Assembly: GCF_034675845.1 (NCBI RefSeq)
Contig: NZ_JAUCCU010000002.1
Span: forward strand, 186,001-250,000
DNA from: Castellaniella sp.
GTDB taxonomy: Bacteria; Pseudomonadota; Gammaproteobacteria; Burkholderiales; Burkholderiaceae_B
Direction: 5' to 3'
Length of the DNA: 64,000 nucleotides
Shown one piece after another: positions 1-9,440 of the stretch; the first letter of the stretch is position 1; each line of letters begins with the position of its first letter. The notes under the pieces are model-generated. The model was not told the origin of the DNA. It searched no databases and saw only the letters and a program-made list of their open reading frames with translations. The translations under genes were made by a program, and so were the position numbers.

Positions 1-76
1 GCGGTTGAATGGACCGGTCTTGAAAACCGGCGATGGGGTGACCTATCCGTGAGTTCGAATCTCACCGCTTCCGCCA
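1..76 (+). tRNA. tRNA-Ser (UGA), 5' truncated by window edge
   Basis: Only the 3' part of the gene is in the window. The anticodon loop carries TGA (in cttgaaa), followed by a long class II variable arm, the T-arm gtgag-ttcgaat-ctcac, the acceptor strand cgcttcc, a G discriminator and an encoded CCA ending at 76. The long variable arm together with TGA gives serine. The 5' acceptor strand and most of the D-arm lie before position 1. Confidence 0.9.
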
Positions 77-232
77 AAATCTTTTTAAAATCAACAAATT
101 GCAGAGATTTTAAAAATTGATACCAGATAAAAACTCACATCAATCAGGTGTCATACTCCATCACCCGCTATGGTGTCAGCGGCAGCCCATAGGCAGCGCA
201 TCGGCGACATCATCCACATGAATCATGGCAGA

Positions 233-1336
233 TCATGCCTCGGGTAATCGCGGCGGCGTCTTGTCGTGCAGATGGATGGTGCTGGTTGGCAGGATCAGCG
301 TGCAATTGTGCGACAGGGCGATGTCGGCCAGGCCCAGCATCAGGGTCTGCTTGGCTTTCATGAAGTCCGCAAAGGGCACGAACTGGCCAGGTGGGTCGGC
401 CTGCACCCAGGCGTACAACATCAGCTTCAGTGCCCGGTCCCCAAAGCTATCGAACTGAAAAACAAAATACTTCAGATTGGTCTGCGCTTCCAGGAAACGG
501 TTGCCTTCGCTGATGATATCGCGCACTTTGTTGTAGTCTTCGTAGCGCAACAAGATGTTTTCATTAATTGTGCGATGGCTCAGGCGCGAGTGATTCACCA
601 TATTGGATGAATTGAACAGCGCATTGGGCACATACAGGGGTTTGCCATTCCAGCCCAGAACCTTGGTTGCCCGCCAGCCGATGGTCTGCACGGTGCCGGC
701 CAGATCGGTGCCCGGAAAGACAATGTCTTCGCCGATCTTGAAGATGCGGCTGGCGTAGATGGTCAGCCCCCCCAGCAGATTGGCCACCAGGGTCTGGGCG
801 GCAAAGCCCGCCGCGATCCCGGCAGCGCCGCCAAATGCCAGCAGGCTGGCCAGGGGGATATTCAGCTGCTGCAGGATGGCAATGGCGGCAAAAATCAGGA
901 CGAAGGCCCAGGCGATCTTGGCCAGTGCGTCAATGGCGGTCTGGTCGGTTTCCTGTTGCTGGCTTTGGATGTAGGCCAGATAGTTGTTCTTTGAGTATTC
1001 CACAAAGCGCAGCACGAACCAAGCCAGGATGACGACGCTGAGAATATCAACAGTGGGCGCGATGATCTGGTCAAGCAAGGGTTGCTTGTTGATCGGCAGC
1101 ATTTTTCGGCGGATGATCTCCAGGCACAGCAGCCAGATGGCCGTGCGCAAGGGGGCATCCAGCGATGCCAGCAAGGCATGCCGCCAGACATGCTGGCCAG
1201 GCTGCAGTTTTTTCAGGCGCCACCCGAAGAACCAGTGCAGCGCCCTGTTGAGCACCAGGGTGATCAACAGGGCGACAATCGGAAATATCCAGATGTTTTT
1301 TTCGATGATTTCGCTCAGTTCCTGTTCCATGTGCAT
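233..1336 (-). CDS. MscS-family mechanosensitive ion channel
   Basis: A 367-residue inner-membrane protein with several N-terminal hydrophobic segments, then the MscS pore and beta domain. The Gly/Ala-rich pore helix (GGAAGIAAGFAAQ) runs into LLGGLTIY, followed by the conserved stretch with VPNALF and a cytosolic domain. Family members gate on membrane tension and release solutes during osmotic downshock. The ATG at 1336 is chosen over a TTG one codon upstream; an ATG at 1330 is also possible, and no strong ribosome-binding site is visible. It follows the unknown lipoprotein gene on the same strand, with a very stable 48-nt palindrome between them. The family is clear but the substrate and subgroup are not. 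Confidence 0.85.
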   Translation of the reverse strand: MHMEQELSEIIEKNIWIFPIVALLITLVLNRALHWFFGWRLKKLQPGQHVWRHALLASLDAPLRTAIWLLCLEIIRRKMLPINKQPLLDQIIAPTVDILSVVILAWFVLRFVEYSKNNYLAYIQSQQQETDQTAIDALAKIAWAFVLIFAAIAILQQLNIPLASLLAFGGAAGIAAGFAAQTLVANLLGGLTIYASRIFKIGEDIVFPGTDLAGTVQTIGWRATKVLGWNGKPLYVPNALFNSSNMVNHSRLSHRTINENILLRYEDYNKVRDIISEGNRFLEAQTNLKYFVFQFDSFGDRALKLMLYAWVQADPPGQFVPFADFMKAKQTLMLGLADIALSHNCTLILPTSTIHLHDKTPPRLPEA

Positions 1337-1359
1337 CAAATTGTTGGTGGCTGAAATGG

Positions 1360-1407
1360 CTAGAGTCCTGTCTGCTGTGACTGTCAGTCACGCAGACAGG
1401 ACTCTAG
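1360..1407. repeat. 48-nt near-perfect palindrome (hairpin) between two leftward genes
   Basis: A 16-bp arm, ctagagtcctgtctgc (1360-1375), is repeated inverted at 1392-1407. The 16 nt between them are themselves an inverted repeat, gtgactg-t-cagtcac, apart from one unpaired T. The whole segment can fold as one long hairpin. On the minus strand no T-run follows, so it is not a textbook intrinsic terminator. It could stabilise the upstream mRNA 3' end, attenuate transcription into the MscS gene, or be a mobile repeat unit. Confidence 0.7.
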
Positions 1408-1426
1408 GGTACAGAAAAACTCTGGA

Positions 1427-3511
1427 CTATTCCATGTAGTCTACTGGCTTAGGGAAGCTCAGATAGTTTTTCGTCAGTTGCTTTTCTCTTTGTTGGTTGG
1501 GGTTGGCATTGCTGCACCAATCATCCGATTTCGGGTGCTTTTCGCCGCTGGGCGTGGTGACCAAGCAGGATGTCTTATCCACCAGGCCTGATTTATTGGC
1601 TGGGCACTGCGAAGGATTCATGTCTTCCGTGCAAGGCGAAAACTTGGTATTGACCTTGATCGAATACTGGTTGTCAGCCATATCCGTGAAGCGCACCCGG
1701 ATGGGATAGGAAGGAACTGTCCCCACCCGGAAACCGGAAATCTGGATATTTTCCGGCATCAGTACGTCCTGCTTATTGAGTGTGCAATCAGGGTCGTCAG
1801 CATCTTGTTGGTATGCACAGACGCCATATTTTTTCAGCAGGGCTTCATTGATGTTTTCAACTTTACTCGGAGGCACCCCGATTGCCAGGGTAAAACCATC
1901 GGCATAGTTGAACTGCTGCTCATTTTCCAGCCCCTTGGGTCCGCCCACCGTGAAGATCAAGCCATCGCCCAGCTCACTCATGAACCCCACAGCGTCATCC
2001 ACCGAAAACCCATAGGCATTCATGTCCAGGCTGTCGTGGATGAGCCGGACATAGGGATTGAACAGCAGATCAGGGTTTTGTCTGACTTCGGCCTGTTGGT
2101 AGTTATATTGCAATTGATGAATATACATGGCTTGGATCTGGGCATGATCCCATCCCGGTATCGTTGTTTTATCCAGGGGGTTGCTGTGCGCGTCACAGCC
2201 TTCATTAAAGGGCACCCAGCCGTAGATGTGCATCATGGCTTCCCAGAAATTGAATGTGGGCTTCAGGGGGGTACTCGCCTTGCACTGTTTTTTGTCGTAC
2301 ATGGCCAGGTAGTTTTGGTGGTTCTGTGCAAAAAATTGCTTGACTGCGGTTAGTTGTTCCCGCAGCTGCGGAGAACACGAGACTGATGCAGTGACATAGG
2401 CGCTTAGGTCTTCGCCTGACCAATCCACACAAGACCCCCAAAGGTTTTGTACCCGCTGCACGGCTTTTTCATAGTGCAGTGCAGCTTTTTCCGCATCGGT
2501 GCATTGACCGTTGATGCATTTCAGAACGGTCAGCACGGGGGGATAGCCGCCAGTGGGTTTCACCGGCACGACATCATCCGGGGGTAGGGTGCCCGAGCGT
2601 TGGGCAAAAATATTGTATCCCCCAGGCAGTTTCAAAACATCCAGGTTATAGACTGGCCAGCCTTCGCCTGTGGCGGGATTGGCCAGAAAGGCCGCCAATT
2701 GATTCCTGAAGGTGGCCAGGGGCTGGGCCGACCCGCTGTATCCGATATAAGGATTGTTTTTTGGGCCAATCGCCACCGGCATGTAGACGTGGTCCACATA
2801 AGAAATGTTATAGCCCACGTTTTCCGGGTTCAGCAGGCGTTTCTTCTGACCATTGGGGATAATGGAGGCCCCAAACGTGTATTCGGACAGCTGGGCATAG
2901 GTATTTTCAGGAAACTGTACATCGCTGGCGTATGTGCTCAGGCGGCATGCTGTGTTTTGCCCTTGGCATGCCACGTCGCCGGGGGTGCTGATCCCATTAT
3001 CCGCCGGGTCGCGCAGCCTGTCGTTGCGGTCGGCCAGTACCACCCGTCCGCCATTCCACCAGGTGATATAGCGTTGTGGGGATAGCTCGCTGTACAGCGG
3101 CAGCGTGATGGTCACCGACGAGTTGGGCGGGATGCCTTCGCCTTCGTTGATATAAAGCTTATAGGCATATTCTGTCGGATAGGGTTCAGTGGTGCGAAAA
3201 CATCCCTGTATCCATTCATTGACGGCATTTTTGCTGGTGGCCAATACCGGATAGATTGTACCCACGGAATTATTGTGGATGGTGATGGTTTTTGCCGATA
3301 CCATCACAGTGTTGCCCTCGTAGTCTTTGCAGGCGGTTCCTAGAGCCGTCGGTGGGCCTCCTACCATAGGGAGGGCGCTATCGCCTACCGTCGAGCCGCT
3401 GCCACCGCTGTCGCAGGCTGCCAAAATGAGAGTCAGTGCCAGTGAGCCCGCAGTGCGCCATATTGGCGCTGAGGCAGATCGGTTCGTTTTAAAAGTGTTT
3501 GAGCAAGCCAT
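1427..3511 (-). CDS. Large secreted lipoprotein of unknown function
   Basis: A 694-residue protein beginning with a basic n-region, a hydrophobic stretch and a lipobox (LTLILAAC), then a Gly/Ser-rich linker. This predicts a lipid-anchored envelope protein. The start at 3511 is chosen because GAGGA lies about 10 nt upstream; another ATG lies five codons earlier. The first third has a beta-rich appearance (TITIHNNSVGTIYPVL, then a YITWWNGGRVV segment). The C-terminal half has many Cys residues compatible with disulfides. I do not recognise the family. It is divergent from the response regulator at 3676, sharing a ~165-nt promoter region, so the two-component system may control it (inference only). 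Confidence 0.75.
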   Translation of the reverse strand: MACSNTFKTNRSASAPIWRTAGSLALTLILAACDSGGSGSTVGDSALPMVGGPPTALGTACKDYEGNTVMVSAKTITIHNNSVGTIYPVLATSKNAVNEWIQGCFRTTEPYPTEYAYKLYINEGEGIPPNSSVTITLPLYSELSPQRYITWWNGGRVVLADRNDRLRDPADNGISTPGDVACQGQNTACRLSTYASDVQFPENTYAQLSEYTFGASIIPNGQKKRLLNPENVGYNISYVDHVYMPVAIGPKNNPYIGYSGSAQPLATFRNQLAAFLANPATGEGWPVYNLDVLKLPGGYNIFAQRSGTLPPDDVVPVKPTGGYPPVLTVLKCINGQCTDAEKAALHYEKAVQRVQNLWGSCVDWSGEDLSAYVTASVSCSPQLREQLTAVKQFFAQNHQNYLAMYDKKQCKASTPLKPTFNFWEAMMHIYGWVPFNEGCDAHSNPLDKTTIPGWDHAQIQAMYIHQLQYNYQQAEVRQNPDLLFNPYVRLIHDSLDMNAYGFSVDDAVGFMSELGDGLIFTVGGPKGLENEQQFNYADGFTLAIGVPPSKVENINEALLKKYGVCAYQQDADDPDCTLNKQDVLMPENIQISGFRVGTVPSYPIRVRFTDMADNQYSIKVNTKFSPCTEDMNPSQCPANKSGLVDKTSCLVTTPSGEKHPKSDDWCSNANPNQQREKQLTKNYLSFPKPVDYME

Positions 3512-3675
3512 TTTCAATATCCTCAAGGACGTTTGAAAATTATAAAAATCCGTTGCTCTTGTGTCGCCGACTGATTTCTGTCAAAAACAATCAGATTCTG
3601 TCACGGCCCTATGGTTCGGCGTATTATTGGTGTTCATTAAAGGGTCCCTCAAAATCTTGGCTTGTCGCCTCCCTT

Positions 3676-4401
3676 ATGGATACTCCTGTTCCCCTTCAGA
3701 TCGCCGTCGTGGAAGACAGCCCGGAGCTACTGGTGGATTTGGTCGAATTCCTGAATCTGCGCGGTTTCGATGCGCAGGGCTTCGACAGCGGCGAGGCTTT
3801 TTTCACGCTTTGGCCATCCACCCCATTTCAGCTATTGCTGCTGGATGTTGTTTTACCCGGCATTAGTGGGCTGGGTATTGCCCAGCGCGTGCGGGCGATG
3901 ATGGAAAATCCACCCGAAATAGTCATGCTGACTGCGTTGGACGCTAGCCGTGATCATGTTCTGGGCTTGCAGGCCGGCGCTGATGTCTATCTGTCCAAGC
4001 GCAGCCCCCTAGAGGTCATTGAGGCCACTTGCCATGCAGTACGGCGGCGGCTGGGCACTGGCGCGGCCAGCCGCCCCACGCCAGACGACGCACCCATCTG
4101 GCGCCTGCATGCCCGCGAATGGCTTGTGCGGGCGCCCAATGGCCGCACCTTGCAGTTGACCCACCCTGAAGTCATCATGCTGTCGGTGCTGTTCGAACAT
4201 CCTGGCCAGGCCGTCACGCGGGAAGACCTGCTGCAGCGCCTGGGCAAACAAGACACGCTGTCCAACCTGCGCAATCTGGATAATACCGCCAGCCGTTTGC
4301 GCCGCAAGGTGCTGGCGGCCTGCGATACCGAGCTGCCTTTGCGGCCCAGCTATGGCAGGGGGTATACCTTCAGCGGGTGCTGCGGATTGGCGATCTCATG
4401 A
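3676..4401 (+). CDS. OmpR-family response regulator
   Basis: A 241-residue transcriptional regulator. The receiver domain (about 1-125) shows the acidic pair in VVEDS (E13, D14), phospho-acceptor D57 in LLLLDVVLP, T86 and K108. A winged-helix DNA-binding domain follows from about residue 140 to the end (TREDLLQRLG, then SRLRRKV, then GRGYTFSG). The ATG at 3676 starts directly at the receiver fold; the open frame continues upstream but that part does not look coding. The stop overlaps the kinase start as ATGA, so the pair is translationally coupled. The divergent lipoprotein gene is a plausible target. Confidence 0.9.
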   Translation: MDTPVPLQIAVVEDSPELLVDLVEFLNLRGFDAQGFDSGEAFFTLWPSTPFQLLLLDVVLPGISGLGIAQRVRAMMENPPEIVMLTALDASRDHVLGLQAGADVYLSKRSPLEVIEATCHAVRRRLGTGAASRPTPDDAPIWRLHAREWLVRAPNGRTLQLTHPEVIMLSVLFEHPGQAVTREDLLQRLGKQDTLSNLRNLDNTASRLRRKVLAACDTELPLRPSYGRGYTFSGCCGLAIS

Positions 4402-6344
4402 GGCCACGGGCTGCCGCCTGGTTGGGGTGCTTGTTGTGGGCCTGGATTCTGGCAATAGCGACACCGGCCTTGGCCAGTGTGCCCTTGCAGGCGCAACCGG
4501 CCCGAGTCTCCCTGGCGGGACAGTTGGAATATTTCCGCGACGCTACCCAGGCCATGTCTTTGGCTGCTGTGCAGCAGCAGCGATTTCAGCGCCTGCCGGA
4601 TTTTCGCAGCCTGGGTTATAGCGATGATGCCGTGTGGTTCCGGGTTCAGGTCAAGCGCCTGCCGGGTGCCCCGCTGCGTTGGATTTTGGCGGTTGGCCTG
4701 CCGGAACTGGAGGAGGTAGATGTCTGGGTGCAAAATCCAGAGGGCGATTTTGTGCAGTACGCCATGGGTTATTACCGGCCTTTCGAGGATCGGCCTTTGC
4801 AAACCCGGCTGTTCGCCGTGCCCTTCGATGCTGGTGCGGCCACGCAGCTGTATCTCCGGGTGCGTAGTCATAATGCCATCAATGTGCAGGCGGATCTCTG
4901 GCAGCCCGCTGCATTCAGCGCTCACCAGACCCGGGATAATTTCTATCGCGGGCTGTATTTCGGCATTATGCTGCTGTCGGTCGTGCTGTATGCCATCTTG
5001 GGAATACGCTTGCGCGATGTGCCCATGGCGGCCTATGCCGGTTATGTGGCTTCCCTGGTGCTTTTTCACTTGGGCACCAACGGCTATCTGCCAGTGCTGT
5101 TTAGCCGCGATGGCGATTGGTTGGCCGACATATTGCCGCGTATTGGCTGGTTAGGGGGGGCAGTTTCGATTGTGTTGATGTGGGATTATCTGCTGGATCT
5201 GCGCCAGCGCTATCCCCGCATTCATCGACTGTATTGGTTCACTTTGCTATTGAACCTGGGCTTGTTGCCCTTTGCCCTGATGCCTGCCCTGGTCGGGTCG
5301 TGGTTGATGGTGATCGTCAAATTGGCCAATGGATTGAACAGCCTGAATTTCATCATTGGCATGACCATTGCCCTGATTTTATGGCGTCGTCACCGCCAGA
5401 CGGAACTGATGGTGTATTTCATTGCCTTCATCATTCCGGCCGTGGGTACCCTGGTCAATACAGTGGGGAATCTGGGCTATTTGTCTCAGAATCTCATCAC
5501 CACGAATCTGTATCAGGCGGCTTCGCTGGCGCATGTGCTGATCATGAGCTACGGAATGGCCTTGCGCCTGCGTCAGTTGCAGCGTGACAAAGCGGATGCC
5601 CGCCAAGAGGCTGCCATGGCGATCCAGCGCACTGAAGAACAGCGGCGCTTTGTCGCGATGCTGTCGCACGAGTTTCACAATCCCCTGGCGGCCATTGATC
5701 GATCCGTGCAGATGATCCAATTGAAGGTGCCTGATTTGCTGCAGTCCGAGGCCAAGCGCCTGACGCGCATCCGCACCAATGTCGCGATTTTGTCCCGGTT
5801 TGTGGATAATTTTTTATTGGTCGAAGCCCTGGAGCATCAAGGCAATCAAGGCGTGGCCTCGCTTTCTCAGGGCGGGCACCGGGGCCTGGCACCGATTAGC
5901 CCTATGCTGGAAAACATCGTCGATCAGCAAAATCCCGAGGACGCCCCTCGCGTTCGCTTGCAGGTGATCCCCCCTGGCCTGGCTTTTTCGCTGGATGAGG
6001 CTCTGGTGGGGGCTGCCGTGGATAATCTGGTGACGAATGCCTTGCGTTACTCGTCCGCTGCTGCCCAGGTCGATATTCGCGCCTGGCAAGATGCAAGCGG
6101 GCTGCATATCCAGGTGCAGGATTACGGTCCCGGCCTGGATCAAGAAACATTGGCTATGTTGGGGACGCCCTATTTTCGCGCAGGCACGTCATTGGGTAAA
6201 AAAGGCAGTGGTCTGGGGTATTACTTTGCCCAGCGAATCGTGAAGATTCACGGTGGCACCCTGCACGCGCATTCACCACAAGGGCAGGGCTTGACCGTGG
6301 AAATGGTTTTACCCGCAGGAGAATCAGCCCCCTATCTGCCGTAG
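4398..6344 (+). CDS. 7TMR-DISM sensor histidine kinase
   Basis: A 648-residue membrane kinase. It has a signal peptide (cleavage near ATPALAS), a periplasmic 7TMR-DISM extracellular-type beta domain up to about residue 175, and seven hydrophobic helices to about 390. A HisKA domain follows with phospho-acceptor H424 in MLSHEFHNPLA, then a HATPase_c domain with N box (VDNLVTNALRYS), DYGPGL and a GSGLGYYF G box. DISM extracellular domains are thought to bind small ligands such as carbohydrates; the ligand here is unknown. The ATG at 4398 overlaps the regulator stop (ATGA). An in-frame GTG at 4377 is less likely. Its 3' end overlaps the convergent MFS gene by 21 nt. Confidence 0.9.
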   Translation: MRPRAAAWLGCLLWAWILAIATPALASVPLQAQPARVSLAGQLEYFRDATQAMSLAAVQQQRFQRLPDFRSLGYSDDAVWFRVQVKRLPGAPLRWILAVGLPELEEVDVWVQNPEGDFVQYAMGYYRPFEDRPLQTRLFAVPFDAGAATQLYLRVRSHNAINVQADLWQPAAFSAHQTRDNFYRGLYFGIMLLSVVLYAILGIRLRDVPMAAYAGYVASLVLFHLGTNGYLPVLFSRDGDWLADILPRIGWLGGAVSIVLMWDYLLDLRQRYPRIHRLYWFTLLLNLGLLPFALMPALVGSWLMVIVKLANGLNSLNFIIGMTIALILWRRHRQTELMVYFIAFIIPAVGTLVNTVGNLGYLSQNLITTNLYQAASLAHVLIMSYGMALRLRQLQRDKADARQEAAMAIQRTEEQRRFVAMLSHEFHNPLAAIDRSVQMIQLKVPDLLQSEAKRLTRIRTNVAILSRFVDNFLLVEALEHQGNQGVASLSQGGHRGLAPISPMLENIVDQQNPEDAPRVRLQVIPPGLAFSLDEALVGAAVDNLVTNALRYSSAAAQVDIRAWQDASGLHIQVQDYGPGLDQETLAMLGTPYFRAGTSLGKKGSGLGYYFAQRIVKIHGGTLHAHSPQGQGLTVEMVLPAGESAPYLP

Positions 6345-7664
6345 CGGCAGGCCTTCCAGCACCCGGCTTTCGATGGTTTCCAGTGCGAGATTCCGGGTTT
6401 CAGGCAGATACTTGATGCCCAGTATCAGCGAAAGAATGCAGACCCCGAGAAACAGCAGCATGGTGCCTGCCAGGCTGAGGGTTTCGACGATGGATAGGAA
6501 TGTCAGGGCGACCAGGGCGTTGAACAGCCAACTGATGGCTGAAGCAGTGGCCATCCCCTGCTCACGCAGGGCGCTGGGGAATAGTTCGGACATCAGCACA
6601 TAGGGCAGGGGGCCCAGGCTGAGGGCAAACGCCAGGATATAAATGCACAGGCCGACCAATCCCAGCCAGGGATGATCGTTTGCCGCCGCGATGGTAACCA
6701 TGGCCAGGCCGAACACCATGGCGGCTGAGCCTACTATCCATAGGCGGCGGCGGCCCAGTTGATCAACCAGGGAAACACTGGCCAGGGTGGCCAGGAAGTT
6801 GACGGCCCCCAGGCCGAATGTAGCGGCCAGTGCGGCGGTGCCGGCAGAAAAACCCAGCCCTTTAAATATCTGGGGGGCGTAATACAGAATGCCATCGATG
6901 CCGCTGAGATTTTGCAGGATAAATAGGCTGCTGCACAGCAGCATGACCTTCAGGACGCTGCCCTGTCGCAGGGACTTGCTGGCAGCATGGGGGATCCGGG
7001 CTTCTGCCTGGGTAATGGCCTGCCATTCGTCTTCCAGGCCCAGCCTGTGCGCCGCCATGCTGGCCTGTCGGGGATGGGCATGTAACGACAGCCACCGTGG
7101 GCTTTCCGGCAAGGCGGCCAGCCCAGCGACGGCCAGCAGACTGGGCGCCAAGCCAAATGCCAAGACAAGATACCACTGCTGGGGACTGTCCAGCCACAAG
7201 GCCAGACCGTAGGATAAAAGAATGCCTGCCGTAATGGCCAACTGGAACAGGGCCACGATAGCGCCGCGCCGGGGTGTGTGCACGGTTTCGGCGGCATACA
7301 TGGGAACGACCATGGAATATAGGCCAATGGATACGCCGGTCAGGGCGCGTGCGGTCAGCAGCCCGGCCCACGAGGGCGCGGTCAGTATGAAGCCATAAGC
7401 CCCAAGGGATATCAGCGTGGCAAGCCCCATGACGGGCCGCCGCCCCCAGCGAGTGGAGGCCGGACCCGCCACGATTGCGCCGACAAAGCAACCAGCCACC
7501 AAGATGAAGACCAGAAATTGGGTTTGGTGCAGGCTGAGGCCAAATTGTGGGGTCAGGACGTCCAGCACGCCGGCGATGGATGTGATGCCATAACCAAACA
7601 GGACGCCGGTACAGGAGACCAGAAAAGCAAGCCGCAAAATAGGGGGGGGCGCGTAGATGATCAT
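6324..7664 (-). CDS. MFS sugar-porter family transporter
   Basis: A 446-residue, 12-helix transporter. Family signatures are visible: RWGRRPVMG between helices 2 and 3, PESPRWL after helix 6, LQNLSGIDGILYYAP in helix 7, DQLGRRRL, and PETRNLALETIE at the C-terminus. Sugar porters move sugars or cyclitols by proton symport. The ATG at 7664 fits the usual short N-terminus; an in-frame ATG at 7724 would add 20 residues with no membrane segment. It is divergent from the aminotransferase operon that holds a second sugar porter, so both may import related substrates (inference). Confidence 0.88.
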   Translation of the reverse strand: MIIYAPPPILRLAFLVSCTGVLFGYGITSIAGVLDVLTPQFGLSLHQTQFLVFILVAGCFVGAIVAGPASTRWGRRPVMGLATLISLGAYGFILTAPSWAGLLTARALTGVSIGLYSMVVPMYAAETVHTPRRGAIVALFQLAITAGILLSYGLALWLDSPQQWYLVLAFGLAPSLLAVAGLAALPESPRWLSLHAHPRQASMAAHRLGLEDEWQAITQAEARIPHAASKSLRQGSVLKVMLLCSSLFILQNLSGIDGILYYAPQIFKGLGFSAGTAALAATFGLGAVNFLATLASVSLVDQLGRRRLWIVGSAAMVFGLAMVTIAAANDHPWLGLVGLCIYILAFALSLGPLPYVLMSELFPSALREQGMATASAISWLFNALVALTFLSIVETLSLAGTMLLFLGVCILSLILGIKYLPETRNLALETIESRVLEGLPLRQIGG

Positions 7665-8108
7665 GGGGTGCCTGTTGGGCGGTTGGAGCTGATGATATGA
7701 AGGCTGAGCTTGAGGTATGGGCATGTAAAAAAGTCTTTACATGTTTAAATTATTGTACTTAAAATTTGTTTTATTGACGCGGATTTTTGCCTGGCCTTCT
7801 CATAATATTGCTATGCAGCAATATGACAGAATCTGGTAGAAATTATCAGGAGACATGCTGTATTTTGATTTTTATAATATGGCCTTTTAAAAATTTATAT
7901 CCCTTGCAGATTAAATCGGCACATACTACATGAGCTCTATTGTATAGAGCAGGGCAATCAGATGTATGTAGCCTTGAAAGATCATAATCCTGGAATTCAG
8001 CAATTGAATACCAGACTTAATGTTTGATTCATGTCTGTCGCCGGATCTGCCTGTCATCAATAAGTGTCGGCCTGTTGTCAGGCAAGACAGTTTCCCAAGG
8101 AGCTTTCC
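7665..8108. other. Divergent intergenic region, 444 nt
   Basis: No gene was found here. The region is markedly AT-richer than its surroundings and separates the leftward MFS gene from the rightward aminotransferase operon, so it should contain promoters for both. It holds the palindrome listed at 7805-7824. No regulator gene lies directly beside it. Confidence 0.6.
7805..7824. promoter_or_regulatory. Candidate operator palindrome
   Basis: A perfect inverted repeat, atattgct-atgc-agcaatat, lies in the AT-rich divergent promoter region. Its size and symmetry suit a dimeric repressor site. No regulator is encoded next to it, so the binding protein is unknown. Confidence 0.4.
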
Positions 8109-9440
8109 ATGAGCAGCAACACAGAAACCACCATGTCGGCGCCGGATTTTGGTAGGCTGGCCATTGATGGAGGTACCCCTGTACGTACGCATCCCTTGCC
8201 CTGGGAACTGCCCGGAGCCCACTGGATCGGCGAGGAAGAGCGCCAATTGGTCGAGCGGGTCGTGATGGCCCGCAGCCCCTTTCGCTTTTATGGCCCAGAC
8301 CTGCAAGGGATGGTGAATACGCTGGAGTCCGAATGGAAAGCGGCATTTGGCCATCCGTATGCCTTGGCAGTGTCCTCGGCCACGGCGGCCCTGACGATTG
8401 CGCTGTCTGCCCTGGATATCGGGCCGGGTGACGAGGTCATGGTGCCTGGGTATATGTGGGTCAGTTGCATGTCGGCGGTGGTTCGCGCGGGAGCCATTCC
8501 CAGGCTGGTGGATATTGATGATACGTTCTGCCTTGATCCTGATGATCTTGAAGCCAAAATCAACTCGCACACGCGGGCTGTGCTGGTTGTGCACATGAGC
8601 GGTGCGCCCGGGCATATTGATCGCATCGCCGACATCTGCCGGACGCGTGGCCTGGCACTGATCGAAGACTGCGCCCAGGCGGCAGGCGGCAGTTTTAAAG
8701 GCCTGCCGGTTGGTCGTTATGGCGATATCGGCACCTTCAGCTTCCAGCTGAATAAGAACATGACGTCGGGTGATGGAGGGCTGCTGGTCTGCAAGGACGA
8801 AACCGTGTATCGCCGTATCGTGGCATTGCATGATCTGGGCTATCCGCGCACACCGGCAGGCCGACTGGACACCAGCGACCCCAACATCCAGCTCTGGGGA
8901 ATGGGGGCGCGTATGAACGAACTGTCCGGTGCCATGGCCTTGGCGCAGATGCGTAAACTGGGGGACATCACTGCGGCCATGCGGACGGCCAAATGGCGTA
9001 TTCGGTCAGCCCTGGAAGGCACTCCCGGCTTGGTGTTTCGTCATATTGTGGATCCCCAGGGTGATACCGGACCATTTTTGCTGATGTTGCTGCCCGACGC
9101 AGCAAAAGCTACCCGCTTTGTGGCGGCTTTGCGGGCCGAGGGCATGGTCGGCCCCGCCGGTAGCCTGGCCTGCCTGACCTTGCGCGAATGGGGCATGCAT
9201 TGGTATTCCAATATTCCCAGCTTGCTGAATCGGCGCTCCAACAGTCGGGATGGCTACCCCTGGACCCATCCCGCCAATGCTTTTGCCCATGGCTACGATT
9301 ATCAGGCCGGGGCGCTGCCGTGCTGCGATGATTTTCAATCCCGTGGTGCCTTGCTGGCGATTGCATCTTGCCTCACCGAGGCCGATATCCATGACATGAT
9401 CACCGCCTTGAAAAAGGTTGCTGCGGGGGTCTTGTCATGA
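8109..9440 (+). CDS. DegT/DnrJ/EryC1/StrS family PLP aminotransferase
   Basis: A 443-residue fold-type I aminotransferase. Seen are the cofactor-binding segment SSATAALTIALSAL, the aspartate in IEDCAQAAGG, and the PLP lysine K216 in FQLNKNMTSGDGG. These enzymes transaminate keto-sugars or keto-cyclitols, usually with Glu or Gln as donor. The N-terminal LAIDGGTPV motif resembles the subgroup acting on free keto-cyclitols or amino sugars (inference). The ATG at 8109 has an AAGGAG ribosome-binding site 7 nt upstream. The stop overlaps the next gene as ATGA, so a transporter and an oxidoreductase are co-translated, which suggests catabolism or modification of an imported sugar-like compound. Confidence 0.88.
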   Translation: MSSNTETTMSAPDFGRLAIDGGTPVRTHPLPWELPGAHWIGEEERQLVERVVMARSPFRFYGPDLQGMVNTLESEWKAAFGHPYALAVSSATAALTIALSALDIGPGDEVMVPGYMWVSCMSAVVRAGAIPRLVDIDDTFCLDPDDLEAKINSHTRAVLVVHMSGAPGHIDRIADICRTRGLALIEDCAQAAGGSFKGLPVGRYGDIGTFSFQLNKNMTSGDGGLLVCKDETVYRRIVALHDLGYPRTPAGRLDTSDPNIQLWGMGARMNELSGAMALAQMRKLGDITAAMRTAKWRIRSALEGTPGLVFRHIVDPQGDTGPFLLMLLPDAAKATRFVAALRAEGMVGPAGSLACLTLREWGMHWYSNIPSLLNRRSNSRDGYPWTHPANAFAHGYDYQAGALPCCDDFQSRGALLAIASCLTEADIHDMITALKKVAAGVLS

